Source: Leptospira montravelensis (GTDB lineage Bacteria > Spirochaetota > Leptospiria > Leptospirales > Leptospiraceae). Taken from it: a DNA stretch of 64,000 nucleotides. The stretch lies in the NCBI RefSeq assembly GCF_004770045.1, contig NZ_RQFO01000009.1, positions 186,001-250,000 of the forward strand, in the 5' to 3' direction. Within the stretch, counting starts at the first letter, position 1. Each line of letters begins with the position of its first letter. A program made the translations under genes and the position numbers. The notes under the pieces were generated by a model, which did not search any database, was not told the DNA's origin, and worked only from the letters and a program-made list of their open reading frames with translations. Below are positions 18,485 to 28,360 of the stretch, in pieces.

Positions 18485-19220
18485 TCCTCGTTTCAAACGT
18501 ATCCTAATTAAAATCTCCGGCGAGGCACTCGCCGGTGAGGGTGAACTTGGTATTGATACCAACAAAACATTCTCACTTGCCGGACAAATCAAAGAAGTTC
18601 ATGACTTAGGTCTGGAAGTTGCTGTGGTTGTGGGCGGTGGAAATATGATCCGCGGCGAAACCTTAGCAAAGTCTGGAATGGACCGTGCCACTGCCGATTA
18701 TATGGGTATGCTTGGTACCATCATGAATGGTCTCGCCTTACAAGATGCTTGCGAAAAACAAGGGATGTTTACTCGAGTTCTATCCGCGATTGAAATGAAA
18801 TCGGTGGCAGAACCTTATATCCGTAGACGTGCCGTTCGCCATTTAGAAAAAAATCGTGTGATTATATTTGCCGGTGGGACAGGGAATCCGTATTTTACAA
18901 CGGACACTACTGCTTCCCTTCGTGCGGTAGAAGTGGGATGTGAAGTCATCCTGAAAGCCACAAAAGTGGACGGAGTGTACACTGCAGATCCAAAAAAAGA
19001 TCCAAGTGCAAAACGTTACTTAGAAGTATCTTTTATGGAATCCATCAAACACCGATTAAAGGTAATGGATTCAACTGCCCTTAGTCTCTGTATGGACAAT
19101 AATATGCCCATCATCGTGTTTGATATTTTTAAAGCAGGAAATTTAAGAAAATTAATCGATGGAGAGCCAATTGGTACGCTGATCTCCAATTCAGAGGAAG
19201 TGATTTTAGATGGTAGATGA
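18474..19220 (+). CDS. pyrH: UMP kinase
   Basis: Phosphorylates UMP to UDP for RNA and nucleotide-sugar synthesis. The 248-residue amino-acid-kinase fold shows [11 protein letters not shown] at the start, [10 protein letters not shown] in the phosphate-binding loop, [16 protein letters not shown], and [16 protein letters not shown] near residues 160-175. It starts with GTG at 18474 inside the end of tsf. Its stop overlaps the start of frr by 11 bases. This tsf-pyrH-frr order is widespread in bacteria. Confidence 0.97.
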   Translation: MGTSPRFKRILIKISGEALAGEGELGIDTNKTFSLAGQIKEVHDLGLEVAVVVGGGNMIRGETLAKSGMDRATADYMGMLGTIMNGLALQDACEKQGMFTRVLSAIEMKSVAEPYIRRRAVRHLEKNRVIIFAGGTGNPYFTTDTTASLRAVEVGCEVILKATKVDGVYTADPKKDPSAKRYLEVSFMESIKHRLKVMDSTALSLCMDNNMPIIVFDIFKAGNLRKLIDGEPIGTLISNSEEVILDGR

Positions 19221-19761
19221 AATTATAAAATCTATGCAGTCCAAAATGGACAAAACTGTTGAAGCTTTGAAAAAAGACTTCGGTACAATTCGTACGGGAA
19301 AAGCAAGTCCGATGATGGTCGAAGATGTAAGAGTGGACTATTACGGGACACTCACTCCTTTAAACCAGTTGGGTAAAATTGCTTGTCCAGAACCTCGTAT
19401 GATTCTCATCACTCCTTTTGAAAAAGGAATGTTGAAAGACATTGAAAAAGCAATTTTTGCTGCAAGTCTTGGGCTCACACCTAACAATGATGGAACAAGC
19501 ATTCGTATTAATATTCCGGAGCTAACAGGGGAAAGACGAAAAGAATTGGCAAAAGTGGTCAAACAAAAGGCCGAAGAAAAAAAAGTTGCCATTCGTAATA
19601 TTCGCCGTGATGCCAATGATGAATTAAAAAAACACCAGGCAGAAATGTCCCAAGATGAACTCAAAGGCCACCAAGATAAAATCCAAAAAATTACGGATTC
19701 TTATATTGCTAAATTGGGAGATTTAGAAAAGGAAAAAGAAAAAGAGATCACCACTCTTTAA
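19210..19761 (+). CDS. frr: Ribosome recycling factor
   Basis: With EF-G it splits the post-termination ribosome. The length of 183 residues is normal. Family motifs are the N-terminal helix ending [15 protein letters not shown] (here [20 protein letters not shown]), the loop [15 protein letters not shown], and the C-terminal helical part [16 protein letters not shown]. The ATG lies within pyrH, and the next gene uppS follows after 6 bases. Confidence 0.97.
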   Translation: MVDEIIKSMQSKMDKTVEALKKDFGTIRTGKASPMMVEDVRVDYYGTLTPLNQLGKIACPEPRMILITPFEKGMLKDIEKAIFAASLGLTPNNDGTSIRINIPELTGERRKELAKVVKQKAEEKKVAIRNIRRDANDELKKHQAEMSQDELKGHQDKIQKITDSYIAKLGDLEKEKEKEITTL

Positions 19762-19767
19762 TTTCCT

Positions 19768-20481
19768 ATGAAGTTGAATTCAATCCCTGCTCACATTGCT
19801 GTCATTATGGACGGAAATGGAAGGTGGGCCGAAAGCCAAGGGAAAAAAAGAACCGAAGGCCATAGAGAAGGGGCAAACGCAATTGATCGCCTTTTGGATG
19901 TGGCCTTGGAATACAAAATCCCCGCAGTTTCCCTTTATGCATTTTCTACAGAAAATTGGAAACGCCCCATCACGGAAATCCAGGCCATCTTTGGTTTGTT
20001 AGTTGAGTTTATTGAAACTCGCCTCGATACTATCCATCAAAAAGGAATTCGCATCCACCACAGTGGGGCAAGGAACAAACTTTCCAAAACAGTTTTATCA
20101 AAGATAGATCATGCAATGGCAGTCACAAAAAAGAACAAAAAACTGACTGCCAACTTTTGTTTGAACTATGGTGGCCATGAAGAAATCCTCAGCAATTTTT
20201 CAAGGATCATGGCTGTGCGTAAGTCCAAAAAAGAGACTTTGGACAAACCGATTGGTCCCAAAGAATTTGAAAAATATTTGTATACATTCCCTTTGCCGCC
20301 GGTAGATTTATTGATCAGAACTGCGGGAGAACAAAGGATATCCAATTTTCTTTTGTGGCAGAGTGCTTATGCTGAAATGTATTTTACAAATACACTTTGG
20401 CCGGACTTTGGAAGAACCTCTTTGGAGGAAGCCCTTCTTTTTTTTGATTCCCGAAAACGTAAATTTGGTGGTTTGTTATGA
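19768..20481 (+). CDS. uppS: Undecaprenyl diphosphate synthase (isoprenyl transferase)
   Basis: A cis-prenyltransferase that makes the C55 lipid carrier for peptidoglycan and surface polysaccharides. At 237 residues it has the normal size. Visible motifs are HIAVIMDGNGRWA at about 9-21 with the catalytic Asp, SLYAFSTENWKRP, and the C-terminal DLLIRTAGEQRISNFLLWQ with YAEMYFTNTLWPDF. It sits just before cdsA, whose ATG overlaps its stop by 4 bases. Confidence 0.97.
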   Translation: MKLNSIPAHIAVIMDGNGRWAESQGKKRTEGHREGANAIDRLLDVALEYKIPAVSLYAFSTENWKRPITEIQAIFGLLVEFIETRLDTIHQKGIRIHHSGARNKLSKTVLSKIDHAMAVTKKNKKLTANFCLNYGGHEEILSNFSRIMAVRKSKKETLDKPIGPKEFEKYLYTFPLPPVDLLIRTAGEQRISNFLLWQSAYAEMYFTNTLWPDFGRTSLEEALLFFDSRKRKFGGLL

Positions 20482-21389
20482 GTGAGACAACACTCCGTAT
20501 TCTATCTGCAATCGTACTCACTTTTGTATATGTGTTTATGATTTTCCATAGTTCCTTTTACTATTTGGAATTTTATGCCTTTGGTTGTATTACCATCTAC
20601 TTGGGTTTAAAAGAATTGTATGCATTTTGCAGAAGAGAAGATTCCAAACCTTTTTTTGGAACTGGCCTTATCTTTTCCCTTTTGATTTTTACTGTATACT
20701 ACATTCAGTTTTTAGGCCTTCAGTTTCAAGTCACTCCTCCTGCTTTTGTTTTAGAATTGTCTAAGATCCTTCGAGAAGGATTCCATCCGATTCCGTTTTT
20801 ACTCATAGCTCTATCTCTCACTGTTTGGATTTTGCAAATTCTAAAACGCCCGTTAGATGGTGCTTTGTTTTCTGCAAGTGCCACCATTCTTGGGCCAATC
20901 TATTTAGCAATTCCCATCGGGCATTTTTTACTCTTACTTGCTTTTCCTTTTGGTGCTTATTATATCTTTCTTGTATCTGTGATTACTTTTATGAGTGATG
21001 CCGGTGCTTATTTTGGCGGTCGTTGGTTTGGAAAACATCCTGCGGGCCTCAAGATCTCTCCTAAAAAAACTTGGGAAGGCTATGTCACAGGAAATATCAC
21101 TGCTGTACTCGGTGTCCAAATTCTCAATTTTACTTGGGAACATTTTAGTGGCGTGAAGTTACCGATTGGAGTGATTGAATCCATTATTGTTGCCTTTGTC
21201 GTTTCTATCATTTCCGTGATGGGTGATTTGGCTGAGTCTGCAATGAAACGAGATGCCAAAATCAAAGATTCCGGAAGTTTGATTCCTGGTCACGGCGGGG
21301 TTTTGGATTTGGCCGATGCACTTTTATTTACAGTTCCTGTGATTTATTATTATTTCCTATTTAAGGGAATTCTCGGTTACGCGGTCTGA
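20478..21389 (+). CDS. cdsA: Phosphatidate cytidylyltransferase
   Basis: Forms CDP-diacylglycerol from CTP and phosphatidic acid, the branch point of phospholipid synthesis. The 303-residue integral membrane protein has about eight hydrophobic segments. The C-terminal part holds the family signature: ISPKKTWEGYVTG, then MGDLAESAMKRDAKIKDSG and LIPGHGGVLDLADALLF, with the conserved acidic residues for magnesium. It is coupled to uppS by ATGA and lies 30 bases before dxr. Confidence 0.97.
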   Translation: MSETTLRILSAIVLTFVYVFMIFHSSFYYLEFYAFGCITIYLGLKELYAFCRREDSKPFFGTGLIFSLLIFTVYYIQFLGLQFQVTPPAFVLELSKILREGFHPIPFLLIALSLTVWILQILKRPLDGALFSASATILGPIYLAIPIGHFLLLLAFPFGAYYIFLVSVITFMSDAGAYFGGRWFGKHPAGLKISPKKTWEGYVTGNITAVLGVQILNFTWEHFSGVKLPIGVIESIIVAFVVSIISVMGDLAESAMKRDAKIKDSGSLIPGHGGVLDLADALLFTVPVIYYYFLFKGILGYAV

Positions 21390-21419
21390 TTCTCAGATCT
21401 GGATCGGTCTAAGAGTTAG

Positions 21420-22580
21420 ATGGTTGGAGTATCCGTATTAGGAATTTCTGGTTCTGTTGGCTCTTCGACAGCGAAGGTACTCCGCCAATTTAGAGATTCC
21501 TTTTCTTTACGTAGTTTTTCGGTTCATTCCAATTTAGATTTGGCAAAATCACTGATGGACGAATTTTCTCCAGAAGTGATTTCTATCACCGATGCAAAGT
21601 TAAAAGGTAGCCTCGGATCCAAATACAAATCCACGACTATTCTCTACGGGGAAGATTCATTATCTGATTTGGTTCGCTTGCCATCTGTTTCAGTAGTTGT
21701 GACTGCTGTTGTGGGTGCAAGAGGGGTAAAACCTACCATTGCCGCCATTGAAGCGGGAAAAAAAATTGCCATTGCCAATAAGGAAACACTAGTTACTTTT
21801 GGGCCACTGATCAATCGTTTGGTGGCAAAACACAATACCTTGATGGTTCCTGTGGATTCCGAACACAATGCACTCTTTCAATTGATAGAAAGAGAAAAGA
21901 GATCTAATATTCGAGCCATCACACTCACGGCATCGGGAGGAAGTTTTCGCACCCTTCCTATCGAAGAATTGGAACATGTATCCGTAAAACAGGCATTAAA
22001 TCATCCCACTTGGTCGATGGGGCCAAAAATCACTGTGGATTCAGCAGGACTTATCAACAAGGGCCTCGAAGTCATCGAAGCTCATTATTTATTTGGATTT
22101 TCCTATGACGAAATTGAAGTGGTGATTCATCCACAATCTCTGACTCACGGGATCATTGAAACGATGGACGGTGCTTGTTTACAATACACAAGCCACCCCG
22201 ATATGATTTATCCCATTGCCCATTCCTTGTTTTATCCAACACCAACACCAAAGATGTTAATGGAAAGGAAACCAGCGACTTGGAAAACCTTGGAATTTTT
22301 TCCACCTGATATCAGTCGTTATCCGGGTCTTCGTTTAGCATTCCAAGCGGGCAGGGCGGGCGGTACGGCTCCTTGTGTATTTAACGCAGCTAATGAAGAA
22401 GCAGTTGCATTATTTTTAGAAGAAAAAATTTCTTTTACCGCCATTCCAAAGTTAATCGAATCGGCCTTAAATAAAATTCCCAATTCCTTTCCTGATGATT
22501 TGGAAGGGTATTTAGAAAAAGATAGAGAATCTCGCAATTATATACAAAATGAATTTATGAGAGGGGGAGTGACTATATGA
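21420..22580 (+). CDS. dxr: 1-deoxy-D-xylulose 5-phosphate reductoisomerase
   Basis: Second step of the MEP isoprenoid pathway, converting DXP to 2-C-methylerythritol 4-phosphate with NADPH. The 386 residues show the nucleotide-binding start VLGISGSVGSSTAKVL, the central IAIANKETLVTFG, PVDSEHNALFQ with the metal-binding acidic residues, LTASGGSFRTLPIEELE and HPTWSMGPKITVDSAGLINK. dxs, the preceding enzyme of the pathway, is at 30,696 in this window, and uppS uses the final product. The stop overlaps the rseP start by 4 bases. Confidence 0.97.
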   Translation: MVGVSVLGISGSVGSSTAKVLRQFRDSFSLRSFSVHSNLDLAKSLMDEFSPEVISITDAKLKGSLGSKYKSTTILYGEDSLSDLVRLPSVSVVVTAVVGARGVKPTIAAIEAGKKIAIANKETLVTFGPLINRLVAKHNTLMVPVDSEHNALFQLIEREKRSNIRAITLTASGGSFRTLPIEELEHVSVKQALNHPTWSMGPKITVDSAGLINKGLEVIEAHYLFGFSYDEIEVVIHPQSLTHGIIETMDGACLQYTSHPDMIYPIAHSLFYPTPTPKMLMERKPATWKTLEFFPPDISRYPGLRLAFQAGRAGGTAPCVFNAANEEAVALFLEEKISFTAIPKLIESALNKIPNSFPDDLEGYLEKDRESRNYIQNEFMRGGVTI

Positions 22581-24283
22581 TCATAATGATATTCGGGGCC
22601 GTATTCATGTTAGCGGTTTCTATTTTTATCCATGAGTTGGGGCACCTCTTATGTGGAAAGTTAGTCGGAGTGGAAGCTCGGATATTTTCGTTAGGTTATG
22701 GAAAAGGGATTTGGAAAAAAAGAATTGGGAAAACCATCTACCAAATCACGGCCATTCCGATTGGAGGGTATGTACTTTTTCGTGGGGATGATTATTCTAA
22801 AAATAAAAAACCACGACAAGGGGATTTACTTTCGACTCCACCACTTCGCAGGATGATTCCTGTTCTAGGTGGTCCTTTCGCTAATCTAGTGTTAGGTTTT
22901 GTTTTGTTATTTATATTGGAATTATCAGGAGATAGTCCTTCTTCCAATCGAATTTTTATCGAAGATGCAAACAAGGTTTCGAGCCCTGCTTACACCGCTG
23001 GTCTTCGCACTGGGGATCAAATAGTTTCCATCAATGGGAAAAAAACAGAAAGTTTTGAAGATATTTTTACCAATGTAAGTTTGACTACGGGTGATCCAAT
23101 TGAAGTTACTTATAAACGCGAAGAAGAAGTAAAGACCGTACAAATTGTACCTAATTTATATTCTGCCGGTGGACATCCTACTATTGGAGTGATGCCATTT
23201 GGAGAAAGACGAGTGGTGGCCACTTTTACCTATGGGGAACAACTCAGCCATTTTATGGCAAACGTAATCGATCGTGAAGATAAATCATCTGTTTACTTTC
23301 AGGAAAAAATTGAAGAACGAAAAGACGAAATTCCAGAAGAACTTTTAAAACTGAGAGAGATCCAAGAACGCGAAAAATCCCTTCGTAGGCGTGCTCTATC
23401 TTTTCTAAAAGATGGGGATATGATTTTGCAAGTGGCAGGTGTCGATGTTCATACTGTCCCTGAGTTACAAACAGAACTAGGAAAACACCAAGGGAAAACC
23501 ATTCCTGTAGTTGTGGAAAGAAAAACCTATCCACTCCTCACTCCTTGGGCTACAGAAACTGTAACAATCCAAATCCCCGTGTTAGGTGCCAATGTATTTG
23601 AGTTTTGGGACATTAGACATCCAAAGTTTCCTGAACTCGGGATTCCCTATTTCCGTTTGGATAGTTACGATGCAGAAATTGAGAATCGACTTTCGAATAT
23701 AAAAATTGAAGGCAAAACCTTTGAAAAAGCAGAGGCACTCAGCGAATACTTAAAACAATCCTCTGGCAGAAAAGATATTTGGATTGGGAATATGAAATAT
23801 TCTGCCGATGCCAATTTGAAACCCATAGGTCTTCTTGGTTTTCGTGCTTCTATGAAGTTTGAAGCAGAAAAGTTACAGAAAGAATCAACCGTATACTCAT
23901 CATTAGTTGGTGCATCCGATAAAGTTTATGAAAACGTATCCACTACCTTAAAAGGAATAGGAATGTTGTTTTCAGGATTACTTTCGCCAAAAGAAAATCT
24001 TTCTGGACCCATTGGGATTGTACAAATTGCAGGAATTAGTCTAGAATATGGTTGGGTGACTTACCTTGACTTTGTTGCGAAAATTTCACTCGCCCTTATG
24101 GTTATGAATTTATTACCCATTCCTATGGCGGACGGCGGACATATTGTACTCTATGCGTATGAAGCCATTACTGGTAGACCACTCCCAAGAAAAGCCATCG
24201 AAGCAATATTTCGATTGGGATTTTTCTTTCTCATTGGGCTTGGGCTTTATGTTTCGTTTAATGATGTGATGCGTATTTTTTAA
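22577..24283 (+). CDS. rseP: Site-2 (intramembrane) zinc metalloprotease, enlarged
   Basis: RseP/S2P-type protease, which cuts anti-sigma factors or signal-peptide remnants inside the membrane. The zinc site is HELGH at residues 19-23, and the third ligand is the Asp of NLLPIPMADGG (511-521). Residue 517 is Met where many homologues have Leu. At 568 residues it is about 120 longer than Escherichia coli RseP. The first PDZ domain (about 130-205) is clear (SPAYTAGLRTGDQIVSINGK). The middle holds an insertion with a charged helical stretch around 240-275 before a second PDZ-like region. Confidence 0.95.
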   Translation: MIIMIFGAVFMLAVSIFIHELGHLLCGKLVGVEARIFSLGYGKGIWKKRIGKTIYQITAIPIGGYVLFRGDDYSKNKKPRQGDLLSTPPLRRMIPVLGGPFANLVLGFVLLFILELSGDSPSSNRIFIEDANKVSSPAYTAGLRTGDQIVSINGKKTESFEDIFTNVSLTTGDPIEVTYKREEEVKTVQIVPNLYSAGGHPTIGVMPFGERRVVATFTYGEQLSHFMANVIDREDKSSVYFQEKIEERKDEIPEELLKLREIQEREKSLRRRALSFLKDGDMILQVAGVDVHTVPELQTELGKHQGKTIPVVVERKTYPLLTPWATETVTIQIPVLGANVFEFWDIRHPKFPELGIPYFRLDSYDAEIENRLSNIKIEGKTFEKAEALSEYLKQSSGRKDIWIGNMKYSADANLKPIGLLGFRASMKFEAEKLQKESTVYSSLVGASDKVYENVSTTLKGIGMLFSGLLSPKENLSGPIGIVQIAGISLEYGWVTYLDFVAKISLALMVMNLLPIPMADGGHIVLYAYEAITGRPLPRKAIEAIFRLGFFFLIGLGLYVSFNDVMRIF

Positions 24284-24327
24284 TTTTTGATAATTTGAAT
24301 TGTAGATAAATAAAAGAGAAAAGATCG

Positions 24328-26088
24328 ATGAAAGCTAGTTCCTATTTGATACCTACGGCAAAAGAAGATCCGCAAGATGCGGTGGTTGCCTCTCATAAAC
24401 TGATGACAAGGGCGGGCCTCATTCGTAAGTCTGCCGCAGGTTTGTATTCCTATTTGCCACTTGGGCTCAGAATTTTGAAAAAAATTGAAGGCATTGTTCG
24501 TTCGGAAATGGACAGAGCTGGTGCCTTGGAATTCCAACTTCCCATTTTAACACCTAGTGAAATTTGGAAAGAGTCTGGTCGTTGGGATAAAATGGGGAAA
24601 GAGATGTTTCGTTTGAAAGATCGACATGACAATGAAAGTTGTCTTGGTCCCACTCATGAAGAATCTTTTTGTGTGCTCGTGAAACCAATGGTTCGTTCTT
24701 ACAAAGATCTTCCTATCAATGTCTATCAAATCCATACTAAGTTTCGAGATGAAATTCGTCCTAGGTTTGGAGTGATTCGTTCTCGTGAATTTACCATGAA
24801 GGATGCTTATTCCTTCCACTTGGATGATGAGTCATTAGATAAAACTTACCAAACGATGCGTAAAACTTACCGTAGGATTTTTGCGGGGATGGGACTTTCT
24901 ACAATCCCTGTGCAAGCGGATTCAGGAAATATGGGTGGTTCTGCTTCTGAAGAATTTATGGTGGTCTCTCCGATTGGAGAAGAAACACTTACGATTTGTC
25001 CTTCTTGCCAATATTCTGGAAATATTGAAAAAACTCCTGTGCTACATAATGAAAAGGCAGTGAAACAAGCGTTTGTTGGAAGTGATAAGATCCATACACC
25101 TTCTAAAAAATCAATTGCCGAAGTGGCTGAGTTTCTGAAAACCAAAGAAGAAAATTTATTAAAAGCAGTGGCTCTATGGGCAGATGGAACCTACGTCTTA
25201 GTCTTTTTAGAAGGAGACCGCGAACTCAACGAAAACAAATTAAAAAACCATTTGGCTTGTAATGAACTGAGACCTATGGGTCCTGTGGAAATGGAGAAAC
25301 TTGGTCTAGTTCCTGGGTTTATTGGTCCTGGGTTTCCAAAATCAGAGACACTCAAAGTTTTCGTTGATTCACTGATCGATTGGAATTTTGGATATATATC
25401 CGGTGCAAACGAAGTGGATTACCATATAGCAGGAGTTAAGTTAGTTAACTTTTTTAAAGAAGAGGAAGTAACTAAAATCGATGTGTCCCAAGCCAAAGTA
25501 GGTGACCCTTGCCCAAATTGCGGAACAGGACTAACCGCAGAAAAAGGAATTGAAGTGGGTCATATTTTTAAATTAGGCCAAAAGTATTCCAAGGCCTTCG
25601 ATATTACAGTTCTCAATGATAAGGGGAAAGCCACCACTACGACAATGGGTTGTTATGGGATTGGTGTGAACCGGTGTATGGCAACTGTCATCGAACAATG
25701 TAATGACGATAAAGGGATTTTTTGGCCAGTCTCCATTGCACCATTTACTGTCTGTTTGGTGAGTATTGCTAAAAATCCTGACGACATTGCAAAAATTGAT
25801 TCCATCTACAAAGCACTTGTGGCGGCAGGAATTGAAGTGCTTTGGGATGACCGCGACCTGGGCCCTGGTTTTAAGTTCAAAGATTCGGAACTCATAGGTT
25901 TTCCCATCCGATTGACATTAGGTAAAGGATTTTTGGAAAAGGGAGAAATCACGATCCTTGACCGAAAATCAATGGCCGAAGAAACCATCAGTTTCACAAC
26001 CAATGAAGACTTGGTAGCTAGGTTGCAAAACCAAATCAAAACATTACAAACTGCCCTCCAAGTAGAAGTAGAACGTGCGGGAACATGA
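24328..26088 (+). CDS. proS: Prolyl-tRNA synthetase
   Basis: Charges tRNA-Pro. A 586-residue class II synthetase of the bacterial type, with an editing domain (INS) between catalytic motifs 2 and 3. Motif 1 region MTRAGLIRKSAAGLYSYLPL, motif 2 FRDEIRPRFGVIRSREFTMKD, and motif 3 GCYGIGVNRCMATVIEQ are present. The editing domain is at about 220-400, and the C-terminal anticodon-binding domain contains LWDDRDLGPGFKFKDSE. It is the last gene of the rpsB-to-proS run, with a weak AGAGAA ribosome binding site. Confidence 0.97.
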   Translation: MKASSYLIPTAKEDPQDAVVASHKLMTRAGLIRKSAAGLYSYLPLGLRILKKIEGIVRSEMDRAGALEFQLPILTPSEIWKESGRWDKMGKEMFRLKDRHDNESCLGPTHEESFCVLVKPMVRSYKDLPINVYQIHTKFRDEIRPRFGVIRSREFTMKDAYSFHLDDESLDKTYQTMRKTYRRIFAGMGLSTIPVQADSGNMGGSASEEFMVVSPIGEETLTICPSCQYSGNIEKTPVLHNEKAVKQAFVGSDKIHTPSKKSIAEVAEFLKTKEENLLKAVALWADGTYVLVFLEGDRELNENKLKNHLACNELRPMGPVEMEKLGLVPGFIGPGFPKSETLKVFVDSLIDWNFGYISGANEVDYHIAGVKLVNFFKEEEVTKIDVSQAKVGDPCPNCGTGLTAEKGIEVGHIFKLGQKYSKAFDITVLNDKGKATTTTMGCYGIGVNRCMATVIEQCNDDKGIFWPVSIAPFTVCLVSIAKNPDDIAKIDSIYKALVAAGIEVLWDDRDLGPGFKFKDSELIGFPIRLTLGKGFLEKGEITILDRKSMAEETISFTTNEDLVARLQNQIKTLQTALQVEVERAGT

Positions 26089-26164
26089 ACTTCTTTTGAT
26101 TTTTTCTTTAGAATCAGAGGAAGGGATAGTCGGAATTTGGGTGATGTGATAAAAGGAAGCCATT

Positions 26165-26235
26165 GGGTGGCGGGTCTAGTTCCCCACCCTTAAATCAGGG
26201 CGGGGAGATTGTACCCAAAAACCCCCACCCCCCAC
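26165..26235 (+). promoter_or_regulatory. GC-rich trpBA leader with alternative hairpins
   Basis: The block CCCCACCC (26182-26189) can pair either with the upstream GGGTGGCGGG (26165-26174) or with the downstream GGGCGGGG (26198-26205). The latter could instead pair with the C-rich stretch at 26222-26235. Such exclusive pairings are typical of attenuators. No Trp-codon leader peptide is visible. The block could alternatively be a dispersed GC-rich repeat that happens to lie here. Confidence 0.45.
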
Positions 26236-26281
26236 AAAAGAAGCAGTTTTCATATTCCCCCATTCCCTTATCTTGGGATAT

Positions 26282-27469
26282 ATGGGCAAAAACCTACCTG
26301 GATATTTTGGTGAATTCGGCGGCCGTTACTCTCCGGAGATTCTAACGGAAGCATTAGACGAACTTGAATCCACCTATCAAAAGTTAAAGAAAAGTAAAAA
26401 GTTCAAAAAAGAACTCGAATACTATTTAAAGAACTACGTCGGAAGACCTAGTCCTCTGACTTATGCAGAACGTCTCACCAAACTTTGGGGAGGTGCTCGT
26501 ATCTGGCTCAAACGCGAAGATTTAAATCATACTGGTGCACATAAAATTAATAATGCCATAGGACAGGCGCTTATCGCTCGTTTTATGGGGAAAAAAAGAA
26601 TCATTGCTGAAACGGGAGCAGGACAACATGGCCTTGCGACTGCTACTGTGGGTGCAATGTTTGGAATGGAAACCATCGTTTACATGGGTGCAGTCGATGT
26701 GGAAAGACAAAATCTCAATGCTAAAAAGATTGAGATGTTAGGTGCTAAAATTCTCCCTGTCACTGCGGGTGAAGCAACTCTTAAAGAAGCTACCAGTGAA
26801 GCTATGAGGGACTGGGCCCTTAATGTATCCACAACTCATTACATTGTAGGATCCGCAATTGGACCACATCCTTTCCCAACCATTGTTCGTGACTTCCAAT
26901 CTTTTATTGGAACTGAGGCAAGAGCAGAGTTTAAAAAACGAAATAAAAAACTTCCTAATGCCATCGTTGCTTGTGTGGGTGGAGGATCAAATTCCATAGG
27001 AATGTTCCATGCCTTTCTAAAAGACAAACAGGTTGCCATTTATGGTGCGGAAGCTGGTGGACTTGGTCCAAAACCAGGCGAACATTCAGCAACTCTCACC
27101 TATGGGAAAACTGGATTTTTACATGGTACAAAAACCTTAATCATCCAAGATGAGTTTGGTCAAATTGTACCAGCACATTCTGTTTCAGCAGGACTTGATT
27201 ATCCGGGAGTTGGACCAGAACACGCACACTTGTCCCAAATAGGAAGAGTGGATTACCGAATGGTAACAGACGAACAAGCATTAGATTCCTTTTTAGAAGT
27301 CACCCGCGTGGAAGGAATCATTCCTGCGCTCGAGACGGCTCATGCATTTCATGTGGCGCGGGATGTGGCAAAGGATCTAGGAAAGAAAAAGGATCTCATC
27401 ATTTGTCTTTCGGGTCGTGGTGATAAAGATGTAACGGAAGTTTTGCGGCTATTAGGTGAAAGAAAGTAA
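26282..27469 (+). CDS. trpB: Tryptophan synthase beta chain
   Basis: Condenses indole with serine to tryptophan using PLP. 395 residues; the PLP lysine is Lys88 in HTGAHKINNAIGQA. Other family blocks are ETGAGQHGLATATVGA, the phosphate-binding CVGGGSNSIGMFHAF, and LSGRGDKDV at the C-terminus. The ATG at 26282 gives the standard start GKNLPGYFGEFGGRY; an in-frame TTG three codons earlier is less likely. trpA follows with no gap. No other trp genes are in the window. Confidence 0.97.
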   Translation: MGKNLPGYFGEFGGRYSPEILTEALDELESTYQKLKKSKKFKKELEYYLKNYVGRPSPLTYAERLTKLWGGARIWLKREDLNHTGAHKINNAIGQALIARFMGKKRIIAETGAGQHGLATATVGAMFGMETIVYMGAVDVERQNLNAKKIEMLGAKILPVTAGEATLKEATSEAMRDWALNVSTTHYIVGSAIGPHPFPTIVRDFQSFIGTEARAEFKKRNKKLPNAIVACVGGGSNSIGMFHAFLKDKQVAIYGAEAGGLGPKPGEHSATLTYGKTGFLHGTKTLIIQDEFGQIVPAHSVSAGLDYPGVGPEHAHLSQIGRVDYRMVTDEQALDSFLEVTRVEGIIPALETAHAFHVARDVAKDLGKKKDLIICLSGRGDKDVTEVLRLLGERK

Positions 27470-28270
27470 ATGAGTAAAATAAAAACTTTATTTGAGAGTA
27501 ATCGTTTTAAATCAGCCTTTATTCCTTATTTTACCTTAGGAGATCCGAATTATAACGACTCTATCGAATTTGGAAAAACCATTTTAGACAATGGTGCTGA
27601 TATTTTGGAACTCGGGATTCCTTTTTCTGATCCGGTTGCGGATGGACCCGTTATCCAAAGAGCAGTGGCTCGTTCTTTAAAAAATACCTTTTCTTTTGAG
27701 GAAATCTTCCGAGTCACAAAAGCCATTCATGACCACAAACCTGAGACTCCTCTTGTGTATCTCACTTACTTCAACCCCATTTACCATTGTGGGATTTCGA
27801 AGTTTTTGGACCATGCCAAGGAATCAGGAATTGTCGGACTTGTGATTCCTGATTTACCTTTTGATACAGAAGAGAGCGAAATTTTATTTCGTGAGTTAAA
27901 AGTTCGGGAGATGGATCTCATTCACTTAGTGACTCCTGCATCTGAAAAAAAGAGGATCCAAGCACTTTCCAAAACATCTTCTGGTTTCATTTACTACGTC
28001 ACTTCTTTTGGAGTGACGGGAGAAAGAAGGGAGTTTTCGGTCGATTTAAAAGAAAGAATTAAGTTTTTGAAAGATACCATCCAATTGCCAATTTGTGCTG
28101 GATTTGGAATTTCCACTCCAGAACAATCCAACCAAATTTCACTGTATGCGGACGGGATTATTATTGGTTCTGCGATCCAAAGGATCATTGAAGAAAACGG
28201 GTCAGACCGTACAAAAGCGGTTTCGGCTTTGGCGGAATACATTTCTAAGATTAGGGCATCCATTTCCTAA
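27470..28270 (+). CDS. trpA: Tryptophan synthase alpha chain
   Basis: Cleaves indole-3-glycerol phosphate to indole and passes it by channel to TrpB. The 266-residue TIM barrel shows YFTLGDPNYNDS, the catalytic Glu in LELGIPFSDPVADGPVIQRA, and VIPDLPFDTEE with the second catalytic acid. The phosphate-binding loops are YYVTSFGVTGER and CAGFGISTPEQ. It begins directly after the trpB stop codon, so the two are coupled and should be made in equal amounts. Confidence 0.97.
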   Translation: MSKIKTLFESNRFKSAFIPYFTLGDPNYNDSIEFGKTILDNGADILELGIPFSDPVADGPVIQRAVARSLKNTFSFEEIFRVTKAIHDHKPETPLVYLTYFNPIYHCGISKFLDHAKESGIVGLVIPDLPFDTEESEILFRELKVREMDLIHLVTPASEKKRIQALSKTSSGFIYYVTSFGVTGERREFSVDLKERIKFLKDTIQLPICAGFGISTPEQSNQISLYADGIIIGSAIQRIIEENGSDRTKAVSALAEYISKIRASIS

Positions 28271-28360
28271 ATTTTTTTCCAATATCCTCCAAAAACATTT
28301 GAGTCTCTTTAAAAATTCCGGGAAAATGGTCGGAAATTCCCAAACGAATAAAGAGGCTCT

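Noticed and set aside
26163..26345. Leader peptide ORF before trpB
   Set aside because: A 60-codon frame exists, but it has no run of Trp codons and no ribosome binding site.
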